From Biomphalaria glabrata (taxonomy: Eukaryota > Mollusca > Gastropoda > Planorbidae): a DNA stretch of 64,000 nucleotides. A program made the translations under genes and the position numbers. The stretch spans positions 34,193,769 to 34,257,768 of the forward strand of contig NC_074719.1 of NCBI RefSeq assembly GCF_947242115.1, given 5' to 3'. A model generated the notes under the pieces. That model searched no databases, had not been told where the DNA came from, and saw only the letters and a list, made by a program, of their open reading frames with translations. Below are positions 42,781-56,730 of this stretch, piece after piece. The stretch's first letter is position 1. Each line of letters opens with the position of its first letter.

Positions 42781-45600
42781 CTATCATCGGAATCTTTTGC
42801 TTTATCGTTTAAGGGGAGGGGGGGGGGGCTGAAATGGTAAAATTCAATACTCTACCCTCAAACTTGACTTTGCATTTACTACTGACTTATGAGTGGCTGA
42901 ATTTTACATTAGAGAGAGGTAGCGACATAATATATATTTAAAAAAAAATAATATTAACAATTAATCTAAAAGGTTGGTGGTGGATGTGAAGCATTAAGCG
43001 GGGAATCATCTCTACCTCCCCTACACAGAATCCTTTGATGTGCAGGCCTAAATTATATAATGTGATTTTCCCCCGCATTCTTGTGATCATACTTTTTTTT
43101 TTTTCGTTTGTCAGCTTTTCTTTGATTCATGAACATTCTGTTGAAAATTAGTTATTGTTGGTATTTTCGGAATAAAACATGCGCTAAATAAAATCAATTA
43201 TCTTCTAAATTAAGTCTCTATTGAAGAGTGCCTAATTTTCTGCCTTGTCAAAAAGTGCCAGATTTCCCGGTCCCGGGTGCTTAAATTACTGGGAGCTTAA
43301 ATATTTCCAGACACCAGTCAATAGTGAGTCAGAAAGAAAAAAATCATGTTAATAGCAAAGCTGAGTTTCACCCAGTCCATCTACTGTACATACACACACA
43401 CCCTTTTCCATTCATTGGACCAAGGCAGACTCAGCCTCGGGTCACAGAGGTCATTTAGCTTCCCTCCCCTTATCACTGTTAAAGCAAAGAGGGACACCCA
43501 TGAGCCGCTAGCCGAAAACGCCATCGTCTGGATGTTATGTCATCCTGGATGTCTTTCTAACTTCTGCCGCCCCCCCCCCCCCCCGGTAAGACTTAGTTTT
43601 CTTTCGCCACTTTTTCTTCCCTCCCCTCTTCTTGACATTCTTTCATTTTCCATATATGACTCCCCTCCCCTCTTGTGAATGGTAATTGGTGTGCGTGTGT
43701 GGCGTATTGTATGAGTGTGACTTATATAACGCACCTGTGGTGTATTGCTCCAGTGGTCTATTATGGGACGCCTAGTAAGTGAGGTATGTCTTTGATGGTT
43801 GTGAGATATGAACAATATGGGTATTTGGCGCAGTAAAAGTGGGCGCTGTTTTCTTGTTGAACTTCCAGACCGCCGAGCAGCAACTTTAGAACAGAATTAG
43901 AATACGACTAATTTCAAATTTATCACCAACTACCAGGATCCACTTGTCCAGGTACTACGTTATGTTGTAATTATCTTTGACTCAACTCTTTTGACACACA
44001 AAATAATCAGCTCTGCAAAGGTTTATAGTGCTTTGTTAACAGCGCTTAATAAATTAAATTATTATTTTGTAGTTATTTGCAGGAGCTTGCATACCTAGAT
44101 AAACCTAACTCTATCGTAACCCTAACATTAACGGTACCTAAACAGTAGGCCTGTATCTAGAGGAAAAATGTCGATTAACGTAACCTGTAGCTAATCAGTT
44201 AATGAGCAGATTAGCTAGCTTAAATATATGGCTCCTCCTTCTTAGCTGAAGATGAGATTATTTCCCATTTTCTATGAATTTGAAGATGGCTTTGGAGTCC
44301 ATTTTTTCTTTAAAAAAAAGCCGACCACATAGATGGCATGGGTTGTTGCAGATATGCCTGCTTCATTCATATGTCTCATTAATTGTTTTACCATTAATAA
44401 GATACCTGGTAAGCTAAGTATTTTTTAACTCTCAATAATTTCATATAAAACGCACGCGCAAGTACGTATGCACACACGATTTTTTTATATTTTATTAATT
44501 TTTTTTCAGATTCAATAGAACACAAAAACATGTATCCTTAACAAACTCAATCTACACCAACACATACAAATAAAATATTGAGAAATAATATAGATTCACA
44601 CTAGTAAAATGTACATCTATTTCCTGTTTAAATAAATAGGTCTACAGTCCCTCTTATCTAAATTTATTCAGATTTTATTTATGTAATAGTTGGCAGCACA
44701 CTATAACTCATTTTTATTTATTTTAACCAACAAAATCCATCTGGCAACAATTGGCTGCCTGGGAGCTGTTGCTATCATCATTTAAATATGGCGGCCGTCA
44801 GCTAAAACATGATCATACCCTATATTTATAATAATTAAATTATTCACATTTCAAAGTCTATTTAAAAGTTAGAGTTAGACATCAGGAGGGAGGACTAGAA
44901 ATGGTCCTTGAGGATTGCATTTAAAAATTAATCATTTTAAAAAATTCTCATCACCAGTTAATCATAAGACTGAGTCACTGATAAGTTTTATTAATCATAT
45001 AATGCCAATGGTATGAAGACAATGTCTGAATGAAGTATGTGAACACATAATTTATAATCATAATGATCATTAATGTGACATTGAATCTAATCTTTATCTA
45101 CATTTGATACATCTACTAGATCATATCTACCCACTATTACAAGCAGTGACAAGCCAGATTGAGAGATTGTTGTACTTTACCTATGACTTTGAGAGATTTT
45201 CACTATACTGTTACTATAGATACTATCTTCTATACAACACAAATAGAGTCTATATATAATGATATTACCTTTAATTTGAGAGATTAACATTGGTTAGATA
45301 TATGATATATAAATATGTTTATTAAATATTTTATATATTTCTACATTAATAACATTGGCCATCCCACATTCACCTTTACAGTTGGTGGCCTCATACACAC
45401 ACACACCATCATCTCATATATGTTACACAGATTAGTTTGTGTTTAGACCTATTAGATAGATATTAAACTTTAATTTATCAATCAGTAATAGAGTTTAAAA
45501 CAATAATAAAATAAGGTAAAAAAATAATTTAAAAAAAATTACCAAAAATTAATATGAATATATATATATATATATGTATGTATGTTTTATTTGAGATTTG
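42781..45600. other. Gene-poor stretch
   Basis: AT-rich with several homopolymer tracts (G near 42822, C near 43568), a pyrimidine-rich block at 43440-43680, and a GC-richer block at 43680-43960 with a TTATATAA word at 43721. I see no supported gene. The block around 43700-43950 could be an upstream regulatory or 5' exon region, but nothing proves it. Confidence 0.4.
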
Positions 45601-45611
45601 CAAAATGTTCA

Positions 45612-48600
45612 GTAGGGTTTTCACGGTCTCCTGAAATTTCAGGATTTTCTGGAAAGCTCCTTGAATTAAAAAAACCCCTCTAAACAGGGTGTCCACTGCC
45701 TCCTGAAATTCCAGGATGTCCTGGAATTTAAAAAAAAAAAATTACAACGTTCTGGAAATCTCCTGGAATTTAAAAATATCTCCTTGAATGTCATGGAATT
45801 TCGCAGATCGGAAAAAAAAATCTGCATAAAAAAATTAGAGGATGGGCCGGCGCGGGCGGAAATGAATTTGAAATTACCGTGAAATTACTGCTCCTTCATT
45901 ATATAAAGCATTGTTATCGGATCTAAATTTTACGTTTCGCATCTTCAAACCTTATAATTTTGATACTCATTTTTTCCTGTTTCATTTTGTGCCTTTATAT
46001 TTTTATCTGATTATATTATTACTTATGTGCATTGTTTATCATTGATCTATCTAGATCTACATGTCTTTTATTGTGATTGGTGTTTGTTTAATCTAAGTCT
46101 AAGCTAGATCTAGATCTAGTCTTATATGGGAATAGTAGCTCCAAGACTTGAGACTTGATTGTTCAATCAACCGATTACTAGATTTAGATCTAGATTCTAG
46201 TCTATATCTAGATCTATAACCTACATTAGTATTAAAATGCATAAATACAAGACATCGTTTAATGCACTTTGCCTTGAAAAAGATATTTACAGTTCTTGGC
46301 TTTAAAAATCATCCGTCAATGACACCAAAGCCTTTTGTCGTCATTGTAAAAAACAAATTGACATATTTAACATGGGTGAAGCAGCACTTAAATATCATCT
46401 GAAATCTGATAAACACAAGCGAGAGTCTGGTGAATCAGATGGCTGCTTAATGATTGCACCCATATTTGTTAAAAAGGCTGCTACAGTTACAGTGACTGTT
46501 GATAACTCTGGAGCTAACCCCACAGGTGCTCATGTCATTGATCCTAGCCAAAATATACCAGAACCAACAACCTCTACGTCTACCCAGGTGCAATCATCAA
46601 TCAAATCTCACATGGCCATAGAGGAGACAATCAATGCAGAGATACTATGGACTTTGAAAGTGGTGTGTTCTCATTACTCATTTAACAGTTGCCATGATAT
46701 TGCTGATCATTTTGCTTGAATGTTTCCTGACAGCAACATAGCTAAAAAAATGTCTTGTGGAAAATACAAGATCTTGTGTCTTTTGGGCTTGGTCCTTATT
46801 TCCAGGATCTTCTAAAGGAACAGCTGAAAACTGTGAACGATGGTTTTGTACTAATGTTTGACGAATCTCTAAATCAAGAACTAAACAAGAAACAAATGGA
46901 TATGCATGTCAGATACTGGGATACAGATAAGGTGAGTTGACTTGTTTAAATTATAAATAGGCCTAGACTAGATAGGTTAAATTAAACCTAACGATGCATG
47001 AGTGCTATATAATTATAATTTGAAAATGAATATCAATAATATTAATAATTAATATTAATGATGATTGTTGAATTGTTAATGAGATAAGACTGAATATAAT
47101 TGTATCTATTGATATGCTAAATATTTTTTTGTATTTCCCAACTCTAGGTTGTTACAAGATACTATGGCTCTGCTTTTATGGGTCATGCTACTGCTCAAGA
47201 TATGTACCAAAAACTATGTGAAAACTGTCACTTTGATGGGAAAAGTGTTGTTCAGATATCAATGGATGACCCCAATGTCAACTGGGCATTGTTCAAATTA
47301 CTCAGTGAGGACCTCCAGAAAGCATCAGAAAAAAAGTTTGTGGACATTGGCAGTTGTGGGCTTCATACAATGCACAATGCTTTTCATGCAGGCCTTGCAT
47401 CAACTGGCTGGGAACTGTGTCATTTTTTCTCATCGCTGTCTTGACTTTTCAAAGATACCCCAGCAAAAAGGGAAGACTTCACATTACTAACTGGCAGCAG
47501 TGATTTGCCTCTTGAACACTGGCAGCATCGATGGGTGGAGAATGTTGAGGTGGCAGAGAGAGTTCTTAATGTATGGCCCCACGTAACAAAAATTCATTCA
47601 GTCTTTAATTACTGCTAAGAAGGCAATCAACACTAAGTCTTTTGAGCACCTGAAAGGCTGTATGGATGATGTACTACTAATTGCCAAAATTGAAAGCTTC
47701 ATATCCATTGCAAAGGTTTTGCAACCTTTTTTAAAAAAATATCAAACAGATGCGCCTCTGTTGCCCTTTATGGCCCAAGATCTCTTCAACATGCTTCTGT
47801 CATAATTGCAAAGATTTGTGACACCAGCTGTTTTTAAGGAATGCACTTCCGTTACAGCACTGCTGACAGCACTGATTTGACAGATACAAAAAATCTTCTG
47901 CCTCCTGGAGAAGTTGACATATGTTTCAAAGCCAAGTCTGCTGTCAAAAAAATCAAAAGTAAAGCCAGCTATAGGGACATTTTAAACTTCCAGATGGAGA
48001 GCAGAAAGTTTCTGCTAACAACAGTCATGAAAGTAATTGCAAAATCTCCACTGAAAAATCAGCTTGTCCAGTGTTTAAAATGGCTACAGCCTTCATACAT
48101 AATAGAAGATCTTGATGGCTCTAAAAAGATTTAGATGCCACTTTGAGCTACTTGGTTCAGCTTGGCCGTGTCAGTGCGGATGACTGTGATGGTATCATGT
48201 CAGAATTTACGCAGTGGCACGATTCCATTGTCACCACAAATTCTGTAGCATTCCAGTCCTTTAGTACCCAATGTGGTAGACTGGATACTTTTTTAAGCCA
48301 ATATGTGAACAGTGATTTCTCTAAACTATGGGCACTAATGAGAGGAATTCTTGATTCTTTCTCAGGTGGAAAGAGGATTTAGTGTCGATAAAGAGACTGC
48401 GTCAACATGATCGAGAGAACTCTTATAGCTTAGAGACTTATTTGTGACAGCATCGAAGCAATTGAAAGAATAAAAAATTTCTTAATTTCTTCAAACATGC
48501 GAATAGCTGCTGCTTCAGCCAGATCAAAATACAGAATTGACCTGTAAGAAAAGGCTGAAGAGGAGAAAAGAAAGAACCTAAAAAAGAAAAGGGATAATCA

Positions 48601-48850
48601 ATTCAAGAACTTGAGGCTATGAAAGCAAAAAAAGCTAGGTTTGAAAGGGATGTTACAAGCCTCACTGACTCTGCAGACAAGCTGTCAGAAACGGCAGGGA
48701 ACACCAATAGCCACAAATTTCCAATTGAATCTAATGCTTTGCAAAGCTTAAGAAGGAGCAGATAGAAAAACTCACTTTTGAAATCGATACCAAAGTGAGA
48801 GAGATCAGTGGACTCTGAAAAACAGCAAAAAGACATGTATATATATTGTG
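45612..48850 (+). mobile_element. BED-finger hAT transposon, decayed
   Basis: The left terminal zone repeats CAGGGTGTCCACTGCCTCCT and TCCTGGAATT words, typical hAT subterminal sequence. An AGATCT-rich patch lies at 46030-46230. The transposase follows from about 46240 to 48400 in broken frames. I do not find a matching right end, so the element may be truncated before gene C exon 1. It lies directly upstream of gene C (49023). Confidence 0.72.
46240..48840 (+). pseudogene. BED-type hAT transposase pseudogene
   Basis: In order: a BED zinc finger (CRHCKKQIDIFNMGEAALKY then H...H), a SHYSFNSCHDIADHFA region, the FGLGPYFQDLLKEQL and LMFDESLNQELNKKQMD segment with its catalytic-type Asp, YYGSAFMGHATAQDMYQKLC, VQISMDDPNVNWALFKLL, and DIGSCGLHTMHNAFHAG. 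Later pieces (KIESFISIAKVLQPFLKKYQ; PPGEVDICFKAK; SFSTQCGRLDTFLSQY) follow in other frames. The order matches uncharacterised invertebrate hAT transposases. At least five frame changes or stops separate the pieces, including in the 46719-47150 and 47450-47880 stretches, so it is inactive. The 46923-47148 stretch has GT...AG ends and may be an intron. Confidence 0.85.
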
Positions 48851-51494
48851 AAAAGGATCATAAGCTTAATTTGACATAGATCTAAATCCAGTCCACTAGA
48901 TTAGTAATACACAAACTAAGGCCCCAAAGTCCAGAGGTAATATCCGGCTAGTATATATATTATTATTAATTATAGTTAAAATGCTTCTTTTTGCCTTAAT
49001 ACTATTGATTTTTTTCTTTTAGATGCGAACTTATCAGGAAGTCTCACACATAGTTGTGCAGCTGCTCAGTTTGGATGAAATCAATGAATTCCTGCACAAT
49101 GTTTTTGATGAGATTAGTTTGGTGAGTTAATTGCACCACTTAGCATAATATTATTAACTAGTGTAATATGTATTTGTAGAATGAAAGCCTTGAACTTGTA
49201 TGAAACTTTGTACTTCCTGGGTCTCAGTATACTTCTACTAATTATTAGTTCCTTTTATATCATAGAAGATGAGCACAATGGAATTATTGCACAATTATTG
49301 CATTCTGGTAGTCTGGGCTTATAGCATATTTATCTGCTTTTAGAAGCTTATTGCCTAGCCTTTTTTTCAGCAATATTCTTTACTTACTGGAGGTAAACTA
49401 TCTTCAAATCTGAAGGAACATCCGAAACATGTATTAATGTAAAACATTTTACCAAACAAACATATATATGTTAATTTATGTGCAACATTATTTAATAGAA
49501 ATACTAAATATAATTAATTTCTAAATACTTTTAAAGGAATTCAGCAACTTTTTATTTAGGTCACCAAACTTTTCCCATCATTGTAAAAATTAAACTTGAA
49601 AAACTCTAATGCCTCCAACAATTCAGGGCAGCTCTAATAAAGGCTAAAGCTTAACAAAAATAGCAATGCAAACTGTTCTCTAATGGATTCCAGCACACAT
49701 TAAATTAAAAGTGAAAAGAAATAAGCAATTGAACATTTCACTCTGTCTGAAAGAAATGAAGAAACTACTAAATGGACAAGCTCTCATCCAAAGTGAAAAA
49801 AGACAATGCCTTATAAGCTATCCCAACATGACCAACATACACATTTTCACCTTAAAGCCAGACACAACAAAATTGGGAATAGTGAAATTTGGCTTATGGA
49901 GTGTCACCAGAGAATGCCAATCTGTTTTTCAAAACTGCATTCTCCTTTGAAAGGTAAGTAATAAAAAATATATGGAAAGCTGATTGATCTGGAACTCATG
50001 GTCTTCTATTCATCTCATATAATATTAGACAAGTTTCCAACATAATAATGAGAACACAGAAGAAGAAGAAAAACAAAAGTGTACAAAGTCTTTTGACAAA
50101 TTAAATGTTAAATCAGAATTTTTAGATAGTCCAATATCCTGTCTAGTATTACAAGCACAATTCTTACATATATGTTGACTGAGCTGGTATATGTTAATAA
50201 TTTTAAATACCACATAAATAATTCATATAAAAACATACTTTATTTTTAGGTCAAACAAAAAGGTGTACTGTGGGTTGAAGAAAAAGAAACATCCACTTTC
50301 ACTGAACTCAAAGAATATATTACAGATAAGACTTCAGAAATTCTACAGCGCTGTATTTCCGTGGCAAGTATGTTTTATTATCAATACATTATTTGTAACT
50401 TTATATTTAAATTTATTTTTGAAAATCTGTATACAGCTATCCTTTTGAACTTTGATGCAACAATGTTAGTGTATTTGTCTGAGTGGTGAAAAGAACAGCA
50501 AGGGAGGGAGAGGAGTTTAATATAGCTCTAGGTTTAGCATTTGTGGTTTAGTCAATTATTTTAGTTAGTTAATTTAGTATTGTTTTATTGAAGGTACTCT
50601 CATTGAAAAGTTAGATGATACTGCCTCAGCTTCCAATCAAGTTGATCAAAATGACAGAGATGTAAAACCTGTAGTCTCTAACTTCTCAACTTTTGTCCCT
50701 AAAGGTTGGCAAGATATTTTTAAAAAATGATATAAATAGATACTCTTAAAAGTGCATTTTTTTTTTCAAATGAATTTTACTGCTAATAAATATTTATTTT
50801 TCTGTAAAAATTTCTCAGTAAAATAAATTGTTTAACCATAAATAATTTTTTACATGTTTTCAGAGAATCAGAGATTGGTAGGAAAAATTAATGAAAATTG
50901 TAACACTTTGCAAGGTAAAAAATTAGAGAAACTGCAGCAAAAAGTCAAAGATCAACAACTAATTAATAAAATGCTGGAAGAGAAAACAGATACATTTATA
51001 CATAATCATGAAAAAGAAAACCAGTTAAAATTGAAGGAATTACAGGAAAACTTGGATGAAAAGCTTGTCAAGTTTAAAGAAGAAATCGTGACTGAACTGC
51101 ACTCTGCTAGTATCTTTATGACACAGTTACAAACTGAATGGAAGACTTTGTTGAAGGAGCAAAAAGAGAACAATGAAGGGAACTTATCTCAAGACATAAA
51201 GGTGACATTTATTTAAAGTAACCAGGATAACCCAAATAAGTTTTATTCTTTTTGTGTAAATAGACTTACATTAAAAGGTTACATTTCCAATCTATACTAT
51301 CTTTTTAACTTGCCTTGATTGTTATGTTTCTTGACTTGTACAAGAAAATTACTTTTTTCATTAATTTAAGGTTTGAAAATTGCAAAATAGAACATTTCAG
51401 CATTTTTCCTTTGTATATAATGTAGATCACTAATTCTTTAGTTTTTTTCGTACAAATTTGATATGGATTAAAATCACATTTCATGTGTCTAGAG

Positions 51495-52923
51495 CAGGGG
51501 TGGGCAAATTATGGCCCACGGGCCACATGCGGCCCGCTGAAGTGTTTTATGCGGCCCGCGAATACCTACAGAAATCGTGTGTACCCACAGTATATACATA
51601 TAAAAATGCTAATCTATTAAAAATAATTCTAAATTTCCCTACAAATTATCGAAACTCTCTCGTTATATAAATTCAAAGACACAATCTCAGGCCAGTATTT
51701 CTTCAATGCTTTGAAGAACTGTGTTGAATTTTGGGTATGATTGGAACAAGATGGCAAGTGTAACAACTGATGGAGCTTGATCTTTGACTGAGAAAAACTT
51801 TTTTTTTTAAAGAATATCCCAACCATAAACTCTAAACAGAAAAGTTTGCACAAAGCTGCATGAATTCTCATCATATGATGCGAAAGAATAAATATCAGAC
51901 TTACGGTCATATCCACAGGCAGTATAGAAAAGTACTTGTAGATATATAAACTAAATATTCTGATGCATCTGCTGGCTTAGCATGGGCAAGGTAATGAGAA
52001 GAATATAAATTCTCAAAGTAGAAATGAATGTCCATATTCTTAGAAGGATATTGACTGTGACTTTGAAACTAATATTTCTAGTGAAGAGTGGAAGATATTT
52101 TATGTTTATCATGGTAGCTATTGCAATTTGCTGCTTGCTTATGTAATGCATGTTAAATTTTTCAAACAAGGCTTTCCAATTTCTCCAGGCCAGCAGGGGA
52201 AAATAGGTTTTGTCATTTTCCTTTGTTGAAAGGTGAAAATATTTCTAGTGAAATGGTTAATATTACCAGACTTATTTGGATTCCTTAATTATGAAATTTA
52301 TGAAGGCAAATTTTAAGATGTCAAGAACCAGTTTTCAATACCATCAGCTCACCATTTAGTGCAGAAGCTGATTCAGCTCCAGAGAACATAACGCCATGCA
52401 AATTATAACCTGTAAGAGAAGTTCAAGTCAGTACTTCCACTGTAGCTTAATGGGTGCCAGAAGCTGTATTTCCACACTTTAAAAAAACTTTGCAGCTAAG
52501 TTTTAACATTACTTTGGTACACATACATATGTGAACAAGTATTTTTCTTGTGGAAAATAAACAAGTGTAATCACAGGTCGATGGTGAATGACTATAATTT
52601 GACAGCAGTCACAAGTATAACAACTAGAAAGCTAGCTCCACAATTCAGGAACATTACGCACAAGTGTAAATAGTTAAATTCCTCACATTAAGTACAACTG
52701 TACATTTGTGGTGAAATGTAATATGAAAAGACAATAACAATTTAAAAAAAAAATTGTTAAATTGGTTTCAGAAATTGCTAACTCTAGTAATTCCTCAATT
52801 TGGAATGTGAAAAAAAGGAAAAGTGAATGTATGATACAGTATAAATATGAATTAAAAGACATTAACTAGCATATTTTTCTAAGTTGTAAGTATACACACA
52901 CACACACACACATATATATATTA

Positions 52924-52954
<31 letters not shown>

Positions 52955-53019
52955 TGCGGCCCCCCATTCCCAAAATTTTGTTAATGCGGCCCTCAATACA
53001 AAAAGGTTGCCCACCCCTG
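51495..53019 (+). mobile_element. hAT transposon (GTF2IRD2-like), second copy, 8-bp TSD
   Basis: Same family as 28688-30387: ends CAGGGGTGGGCAAATTATGG and GGTTGCCCACCCCTG, with GTCTAGAG on both sides (51487-51494 and 53020-53027). Internal likeness to the first copy runs along its whole length, including KMASVTTDGA at about 51751. It lacks the nested LINE piece. A (CA)n/(TA)n microsatellite has grown at 52893-52960. Inserted in gene C intron 4. Confidence 0.93.
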
Positions 53020-55035
53020 GTCTAGAGTTATTTGAAAATACAAAAACTGTGCTGAATAATCAAATTAACAATTGATTAAAGAAATTTAGAATTGTAAAAG
53101 ACACATAAGATTTCATCTTAGGATAAAAGCATTTCAAATATTTATTATTCGTTATACTTGACTATAGATCGCAAGGTCTGAACTTAATTTACTTACTATT
53201 CTTGAATTGCTGTATTAAAAAGTGTATTATAAGAGAATTGTTTTGGTATTTAGTCTAGTAGTAATTAATGCAAACACTATTTCTTTACAGGCAGAAGTCA
53301 ATGACAAAATAGAAAAATTGACACAAGAACAGAAAAACTTGAGTAACACTTTGGACGACATTATAGAGACTCACGATCGTCTTGGTAAACTTGTGTAGAT
53401 ATGAAATAGATTTATTCGACACAAGTGTTTAATTTCAAGTGAAATAATATATATAAAAATATGTCTTTTTGTTTAAAAAAAAATGTAAATGTTACTATTA
53501 TAATAATTCTTTTTTTTTTTTTTTTCTATCTGTAGAATTTGAAAAAGAACAATTTAAAAAGGACCTGAGTGATTATAAGAAAAAAACAGATGATCTAGGT
53601 TAGTTGTTTTAGTCATCTAACATTAGTATCTATAATTTCTTATTAAATAGAAGAAATAATTAAATTGCACTTACAAACTATAGTAAAAGAAAAGGTAATT
53701 CTGGTTGACAGTCTGGCGGCGCCTTTGTCGTTTTATGTTTACGTTCCAAAAAAATGCTAAGATCCTGTCTTAGTTTAAAAAAAAACAACAGAATCCATTT
53801 AAATCTGGTTTGCAATTTTGTTCTCTGAAATATTTTTTATTATATCTATATCTACTAATATTGAATTTTCCCTGCCCTCCCATTTTCTCTAAAAATGGAC
53901 ATTCTTTGCATTTAAAATTTATTTTTTAGCTTTTGTTTGAAATTTAACATTTAGTTGAAGCACTTTCATTGTATTGTTTTCTTTGTACATTTCTTCAACT
54001 TAAGTTTTATAATATAACAAATCAATTTATTTGGAAAACTAGTGTAAAAACCAAATGATATACATAACAAATGCATATACAGAGAGATAGTAATAGTGCT
54101 ACTAATAATTTATTATAATTCAAAATAGATAAATTCCTATGTTATGATTGGGATATTTATTTAATGAATCTATAATTGAATTTTAGGTGTTTGCATGACT
54201 AGCATAGAAATTAAAATCATCTGACCAATCTTGATCAAACCTAGCTTCTTAGATGCTAGTGGTGAACATAGGATATGTTAAGTAGTCCTACCCAACAAAA
54301 ATTGCCCAACACTGTGACCCGATAGAATTTATCTATTCTATTCATAGATTTTAATAGCTCCATTCATGATATTGTACACTTTAGTATAAAAGTACTGGAA
54401 GACAATGTTTTTTTTTTTTAAAAACACATTACAACAACACATTTGTTTTAATTGTAAGTCTTTATTTTGGATTGCTAATGGCTGCAGTAGTTTATCAAAC
54501 GCAAAGAGGACAACTAGTTCTATTATAGATCTACACTATTCTACAGAAAAATGTTTGTAATGTTGTTGGTAGGGACTAATATATAGGCTCCTCCTAAAAA
54601 TAAATACTAAGCCTTAAAAAAAAAAATCTACAAAATAAAATTCTTGGTCCTGACCACTCATGTTTGCATTCACTCATAATCAGTCTTTCTCCTTAGGAAT
54701 AATTTTCATTGGTGTTACGGAATTATTCATTTTTCCGTTCATAGAGCACTTGCCAAACATCTATAATTTCATTGTTTATAATCAGAAAATGTTATATTAG
54801 GTATGGAATTGCAGACAAAAACTCATTGATTTTAAACAGGTCATCTAAATGAATGAAATATTTTATGTTCCTTGCATTGAATGACCATTTTTTTTTAAAT
54901 TCATATCATTTTTTCAAAACACTTAATTAAAAAAACAACACAAAATATTGAGTTATTATCCTATGTCACTGCCATGGGAAAAATCACACACAGAAATGAG
55001 CAAATTTAAGCAACCCACTTTAAAAAGTACCTGGT

Positions 55036-55160
55036 AGAAGCTTTGAACATTCATACTTGGTAGAAGCTTTTAACAATTAATGCTTTTTAAACATTCATAC
55101 TTGCTAGAAGCTTTGAACATTCATACTTGGTAGAAGCTTTAAACATTCATATTTAGTAGA
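55036..55160. repeat. 26-bp tandem repeat
   Basis: About four to five imperfect units of ACTTGGTAGAAGCTTTGAAC plus ATTCAT, in a gene C intron. Confidence 0.85.
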
Positions 55161-55320
55161 AGTATGTTGAAAAAAAAATGGATGGTTAAAAGTAAACTAG
55201 TTAAGGTGTAATAGAAAGCATTTAATTAAAATGTAAAGTTACTTAGCATAGTGAAATAGCTATAACACTGATGTTAGTGTATGTGAAATCATAGTGAAAC
55301 GTTTTAAAATAAAAAAAAAT

Positions 55321-55482
55321 ATTTAATACTAACTAAACAGAAAACTTTTCATTAATGTGCTTGTTTATATAGACATTTAATACTAACTAAACAGAAAACA
55401 TTTCATTAATGTGCTTGTTTATATAGACATTTAATACTAACTAAACAGAAAACATTTTATTAATGTGCTTGTTTATATAGAC
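55321..55482. repeat. 54-bp tandem triplication
   Basis: Three adjacent 54-bp copies (55321, 55375, 55429) starting ATTTAATACTAACTAAACAG, differing at only one or two bases each. Recent; in a gene C intron. Confidence 0.95.
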
Positions 55483-55999
55483 ATTTTTTGTCAGAACAGT
55501 GAAATGAAATGGGATAACAAACTGAACATTTTGAGATAACTAAATGGAATTTTTAAAAATGCATTTGTCATGCTTCTAATAAGTTAATTTTGTGACACAT
55601 CATTTGTCAAACTTTATTTTGTTTTCAATATTTTGTTTTGGTTAAAATATATTTATATTTATATATATTAATTCAAATATCTTTACTTTCAAACTTAATA
55701 TAAAAATATGTAGAAACTTTTAAAATAAGTTAAATAATGTTTTGTTGTATTCAACTTGTTTAGCCAAGAATGTTGACAATATTGATACTATTGAAAAAGA
55801 GCTCAAAGAAATAAAAGCCAGTCAGAGTAAGTAGTAGATTTTCTTTCAATTTGTATTATTTATTGTAGTATAAACAGTCAAGCTTATGTAACTGTAAGCC
55901 ACAGAAGAAATTTAGAGGGTAGGTATTAATGATTTTATGTTGATTTGGCTCATGGTAGATGGTTCACTCCTTCCAAAGCTTTTATAGGTCTCATCGGGT

Positions 56000-56730
56000 G
56001 TTATTAAACTTCTTGTTCAACATTCAGTATCAGTGCCGACTATCTTCTATTGCTGGCCTCTCGCCTGTGTTATTGGATTTCATTATTTTCATGTTACCTC
56101 CTTCTGACTTAGCTGCATGATACATAGCGCGGAAGAACCTAACAACAGGCGACACCATCTGAGCTTACTGGTGCCATGGATCAGAAGTTTCAGAGAATTC
56201 ATCTGCCAGGAAGAGGCAGAAGTTCAAGTCATCGGCCTAGTCTGCAGCTAGACCCTGATTTTGTAGCCATGTCAGAGAAGTACAGCCAGTGGTCTTTGAA
56301 CTGAGGTAACAAGATAAAGTTTTGTTATATGTTGGAGCATTGTATAGGGAAATAGTTCTGCTTTGAGAGTGAAACAGCCGCCAACAGTTTTGTGGTGAAG
56401 GGAGGAAAACCGTCATGTCAAAACTGTCCTGAGGAAACTTCGCTTGCCCAGCATTATGTTGCCAGGTCAAGATTGACAATTGAGATCACTCCAAAGAACT
56501 TTTACAAAGTCATCCTTTTACCTACAGCACTCGAGTACTGTAGTGTGATACTGCTATACTGATTGGCTGAATCTGGGCTACACGCTAGATATTATTATTT
56601 TGCTTCTGGACTCTGACTTCCTATTCTATTGGACAGTTCCAGTTCGTTCTGTACTGAAGACAATTGGAACCACTTTGCCTGTGTCTGAACCAGCAACCGA
56701 AGCCAGAGGTTATAGCACGATTAGCAATTA
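56000..56730. other. GC-richer insert in a gene C intron, unidentified
   Basis: More balanced base composition than the flanks, with broken open stretches on both strands (for example 56237-56479 minus). No recognised protein. The corresponding intron of gene B lacks it: introns of both genes match again around 56820-56870 and 27310-27350. It therefore looks like an inserted, decayed element. Confidence 0.5.

Noticed and set aside
43346-43815. 110- and 91-codon ORFs around a poly-C tract
   Set aside because: Low-complexity pyrimidine/purine-biased sequence, opposing shadows of each other, and no domain.
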